Positions 7,863 to 10,621 of a DNA stretch of 10,621 bases are shown in pieces. The DNA is from Stemphylium vesicarium (Eukaryota > Ascomycota > Dothideomycetes > Pleosporales > Pleosporaceae), in NCBI GenBank assembly GCA_004380135.1, contig QXCR01000391.1, positions 1 to 10,621 of the forward strand, in the 5' to 3' direction. The position numbers and the translations under genes were made by a program. The notes beneath the pieces are model-generated. The model was given only the letters and a program-made list of their open reading frames with translations. It was not told the origin of the DNA and did no database searches. How positions within the stretch are numbered: position 1 is the stretch's first letter; every line of letters begins with the position of its first letter.

Positions 7863-10504
7863 ATGAATCGCCTATCTCGCTCATCGCAGTCGCAAGCTGC
7901 CTCTATTGCCAGCGATGTTGCACCCATTTTTCACTCTGCCAGCAGCAAGAGGTTTGCCAAAGCTCGCGCCCAAACACCTCCATCACCAGGCTTTTCAAGC
8001 ACCTCGGGGACCACCTCGGTGGAGGCCACCCATGCGTATCCTGAGGAGAAATTTCGTGTTGTGGGCGAGCGATTTCCGGTCGATTTTAACTATATATACC
8101 TTGACGGCAAGTAGCTTCTAACCTCGCGCGTGGGCTATAAAGTGAGGCATAAGAGCGCTCTCCTTGGCGACAAAAAGAGCTCACCTATATAGAAATATGG
8201 TGTCGAGTTAGAGTACTTTCGGCCATCTAAAACGACTCCAACAAAGCTCTAGCTTTGCCGACTCTACTATCTTGCTAGAGAGACTTTAGACGCTAAAATT
8301 GTTAATAGTACTACTTATATTACTAACTATATAGTTAAAGTTTACTAGATTAATCCTGCTACTAGCCTACTACTAGAAGTTACCCTAAGGCTAAGTTTTT
8401 CGTCGCCGTTTAAAGTAGTAAAAGTAGTAGGCTTAGGTATAATTATATCTTATATGCTATAGTAGGAGGAGGCTCTATAAAGCGCCTTATTAGACTAGGT
8501 AATCTTAAAGGACGTTAGCTTTAGTAATGTAGTGTTACTAGCACTTTAAGATTTACTCACCTAGAACTATAGTAGTCTCCTTCTAGCGCTACTAAATTTA
8601 AGTATAATAATGCGTAGTTATATTCTAAGGACTTTAGAGGGCAGAACTATCGAGGTTACCTAGCTTCTAGCGTCGTCGTCGTTAAGGATTAGTATAAGCG
8701 TCGATGTGTGGACGTCATCTAACTACCTAAGCTTCCTCGGTGTTGTAGCTCACTTTGCCGGTAAGTCCGACCCCGCTACCCAATAGAGTAACCGCTATAC
8801 CTAATAGAGTAGGCGGTAGCGCTAGCGTGTCAGAACAATTGCAACACCAAAGATTCTGACGATGCTGCAGATGCTCGATTCCAATAGAGAGATATATTGA
8901 TCGCCTTCGAAAACTTGTACGGAGACTATACTGGAGCTACCCAAGGCTCTGTCGTACGCGCCGCACTTGATAGATATACGATCGCTTCGAAATTCCACTG
9001 CTTTGTAGGTGATAACGCGACGAGTAACGATGGCGAGCTTATTAAGAGCCTTAATCTTTATCTAAATATTAATATCTTAGCTAATAACTATATATGCTAT
9101 ATAGGCTATATAATTAACCTTATAGTTAAGGTAATAATATATAATAATAGAGTAAGCTACTAGAAAGAGAAGATAGCTACTACTACTCTAAAAGATTAGT
9201 TTTAAAAATTCTAAGAGCTTAGTATTATAGGTAAGCTATATAACTTCGTGAATATAGTATGTGCATTCTATAAGCGCCGCGAGCTGTTCCTATTAATGCA
9301 AATAGACGACGACGACGAGGTTTTGTATACTTACAACACGCTGCAATTGCGGCAAGCTAGAGGCGTACGCTAGCACTTAGTTTATCTCATGCTCCTTCGT
9401 TACCTTAAGCTCAAGGACTCTATTAAACGCTTTATCCGGCATCTCCGTCACGAACAACCCGACGAGCTCGACTACAGCCCTATTACTAACGCGCTCTCTA
9501 ACGACGATTAGGATAATGTTACTAAACTTGTAGACTTTCTACAAGCTCCGTACGAGCTCACGAAGCGCCTAGAGGGCTCCACGAGCGTCTCTAGTTTCGG
9601 ATCACTATAGCAAACTTTGCCTAACCTCTAAGCTCTATAGGCACACTACGACGAGGCAAGCGAGCGCCCACACATACAAAGAAATTAATATTTCGAATCT
9701 ATAGTCTCGTATGGCAAAGTAAAGCTTAATAGTTACTTTAATCTCATACTCCTATAACCCAAAGTTAGCTTTTACGCTATAGCCACCGCGCTCTATCCTA
9801 AGCTCCGCCTCGGCTAGTTTAAGACGCAGTAGAAGCACTTTCCGCACTAGTATCGCAAGGCGGAGACCTCTATCCGACGAGTCTTTAAGCAGTATACGGA
9901 GGTAGCCGAAGAGGCTGAGGATGAGCTCTATCTACTAGCTCCAAGTCGCTGGAAGCTCGCAGGTGGCGGCAACAATACTCTGTACGAGCGCACGATGGAG
10001 GCTAACCTCCACCTACTTACTAACGCTAAAGGCAAGCGTACGAAGCGAGTAAGCTAGCTTGACGAGTATTTTGACTCGCTGCTATTTGACTATACTAGCG
10101 GAAGCGAGACTGAGTTGCTCCTACTCAACTCCGACGATCTCTGGGCCTGGTAGCTTTAAGTTAGCCGCGAGCGTTATTCTATCCTTTTCTAAATCGCCGG
10201 CGACTACTTATCAATCCTCTCTACTAGCTGCGAGTGCGAGCGCTCGTTTAGTAAAGCCCGACGAATAATAAGCGATAATCGCAATAAGCTTAGAGGCACT
10301 ATAATCGAAGCTATACAACTATAAAAAAGCTGGCTAAGGCACGGCGTTGTGAAGAGCTCACTCAACGATCTCGAGATTTTAGTGAAAAAAGCCGATAAAC
10401 ATCAGCTCGGGAGAGTGGCTGCTTCTCAAGCCAGTGACTCCTTCAGCGCTCCTTCACGGGCAAGCAGCTCCTTCGGCCAATCAGAGAGCTCCTACTGCCA
10501 GTAG
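7863..10504 (+). pseudogene. hAT-family transposase, RIP-inactivated, two exons
   Basis: This encoded the cut-and-paste transposase that excises and inserts the element as a DDE nuclease in the nucleus. The spliced model 7863-8760 plus 8871-10504 is 844 codons including the stop, a normal length for fungal hAT. In order it shows a Ser/Ala/Pro-rich N-terminus without stops (to about 8113) and a BED-type zinc finger region (8190-8345) in which most ligands now read Tyr. Next come the catalytic Asp of SVDVWTS (codon 8703), the Asp of FVGDNATSND (codon 9011), an RNase H-like middle, and the C-terminal hATC dimerisation block with CECERSFSKARR, whose catalytic Glu is codon 10238. The family's triad (Hermes D180, D248, E572) is therefore still encoded. 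Many TAG/TAA interrupt the frame, at places where Gln or Trp is expected, so no full-length product can be made. A Ser-rich tail ends at TAG 10502-10504. Confidence 0.9.
8761..8870 (+). other. Intron of the hAT transposase, 110 nt
   Basis: Donor GTAAGT at 8761, branch site TTCTGAC at 8854-8860 and acceptor CAG at 8868-8870 are all near consensus for filamentous fungi. Removing the interval joins GVVAHFA to the next exon as ...DARFQQRDILIAFEN (Q for a TAG), in phase and with the spacing usual between the first catalytic block and the GxxTG segment of hAT proteins. This explains the only phase change in the gene. Confidence 0.85.
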
Positions 10505-10621
10505 GTGGCTCGTGCAGCAGTACTACTGCTACTGATAGTAAGGGCCTCCCTTTTTGTCAGCACAGTCAGTAGTTCACTTTACAAGAGGCAGTACAGTAGC
10601 TAACTGAGCCTACCAGTAGCA
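10505..10621. repeat. Right subterminal region of the hAT element with repeated CAGTAG/CTACTG
   Basis: CAGTAG occurs at 10499-10504, 10567-10572, 10594-10599 and 10614-10619, and its complement CTACTG at 10523-10528 and 10529-10534. Clustered short subterminal motifs are typical transposase-binding sites in hAT elements. The inverted partner of the left repeat lies at 10517-10530. On the left side the equivalent motifs read TAGTAG, as expected after CpA mutation. Confidence 0.5.

Larger units (their letters stand above)
7517..10598 (+). mobile_element. RIP-degraded hAT DNA transposon
   Basis: The element is defined by the hAT transposase pseudogene inside it. Candidate inverted ends are TACTGTGCTG (7517-7526) and CAGTACAGTA (10589-10598, reverse complement TACTGTACTG), nine of ten bases matching. 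A second inner pair, ACTGTGCTG at 7518-7526 and its complement at 10558-10566, matches 9/9. Inside these sit 14-bp inverted subterminal repeats. I could not find an 8-bp target duplication flanking either choice, so the exact ends are uncertain and the right end could lie beyond the window. Confidence 0.6.

Noticed and set aside
1307..10504. Alternative genetic code with TAG/TAA read as glutamine
   Set aside because: His/Cys-to-Tyr changes at the zinc finger, and TAG where Trp is expected in the hAT protein, show general CpA mutation rather than recoding. CAG/CAA are also still used freely in the undamaged patches.
7509..10606. 8-bp target-site duplication for the hAT element
   Set aside because: The 8 bp outside each candidate terminus do not match for either choice of ends, so none is reported.
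1..10621. tRNA, rRNA, LTRs or retrotransposon polymerase
   Set aside because: No cloverleaf with conserved arms, no rRNA text, no long direct terminal repeats and no YxDD-type motif in a coherent frame were found.

Overview
The window looks like a repeat-rich, transposon-filled stretch of a filamentous ascomycete (Pezizomycotina) genome. Three things point there. First, protein-like reading frames run for kilobases in one phase but are riddled with TAG/TAA codons and TpA-rich DNA, the scar left by repeat-induced point mutation (RIP, C-to-T mainly at CpA). Second, short introns carry fungal-type branch sites (CTGAC, ACTAAC) close to CAG/AAG acceptors. Third, pyrimidine-rich leaders precede start codons. 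No bacterial-type signals, rRNA, tRNA or CRISPR were seen. The species cannot be named from the sequence.

Layout. 1-195: no gene seen, probably downstream sequence of the next item. 196-675 (minus strand, open back to about 795): a small decayed gene with a proline-rich segment and a tandem 46-codon repeat. 823-1103: a minisatellite of ten units, 29-bp period, each centred on a GCCCCTAGGGGC-type palindrome, with telomere-like GGGTTAGG text at its left edge. 1307-3392 (plus): a degraded gene, here ORF1, of about 670 codons, unknown family. 3393-3859: spacer holding a single strong copy of the same palindrome inside a larger hairpin. 3860 to about 7505 (plus): a second degraded gene, here ORF2, at least 1,060 and perhaps 1,200 codons, unknown family, with one short intron. 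About 7517-10598: a RIP-damaged hAT DNA transposon whose transposase (7863-10504) has a 110-nt intron, a ruined BED zinc finger and an intact catalytic triad.

ORF1 and ORF2 share orientation, damage type and a flanking palindrome, so I infer that they belong to one mobile element of a family I do not recognise. This is the most novel object here. The hAT element lies directly against its 3' side and may have inserted into or beside it. Nothing in the window looks like an intact, expressible protein-coding gene. It is best read as a nest of dead transposons, possibly subtelomeric. All reconstructions are by hand translation; no database search was possible.
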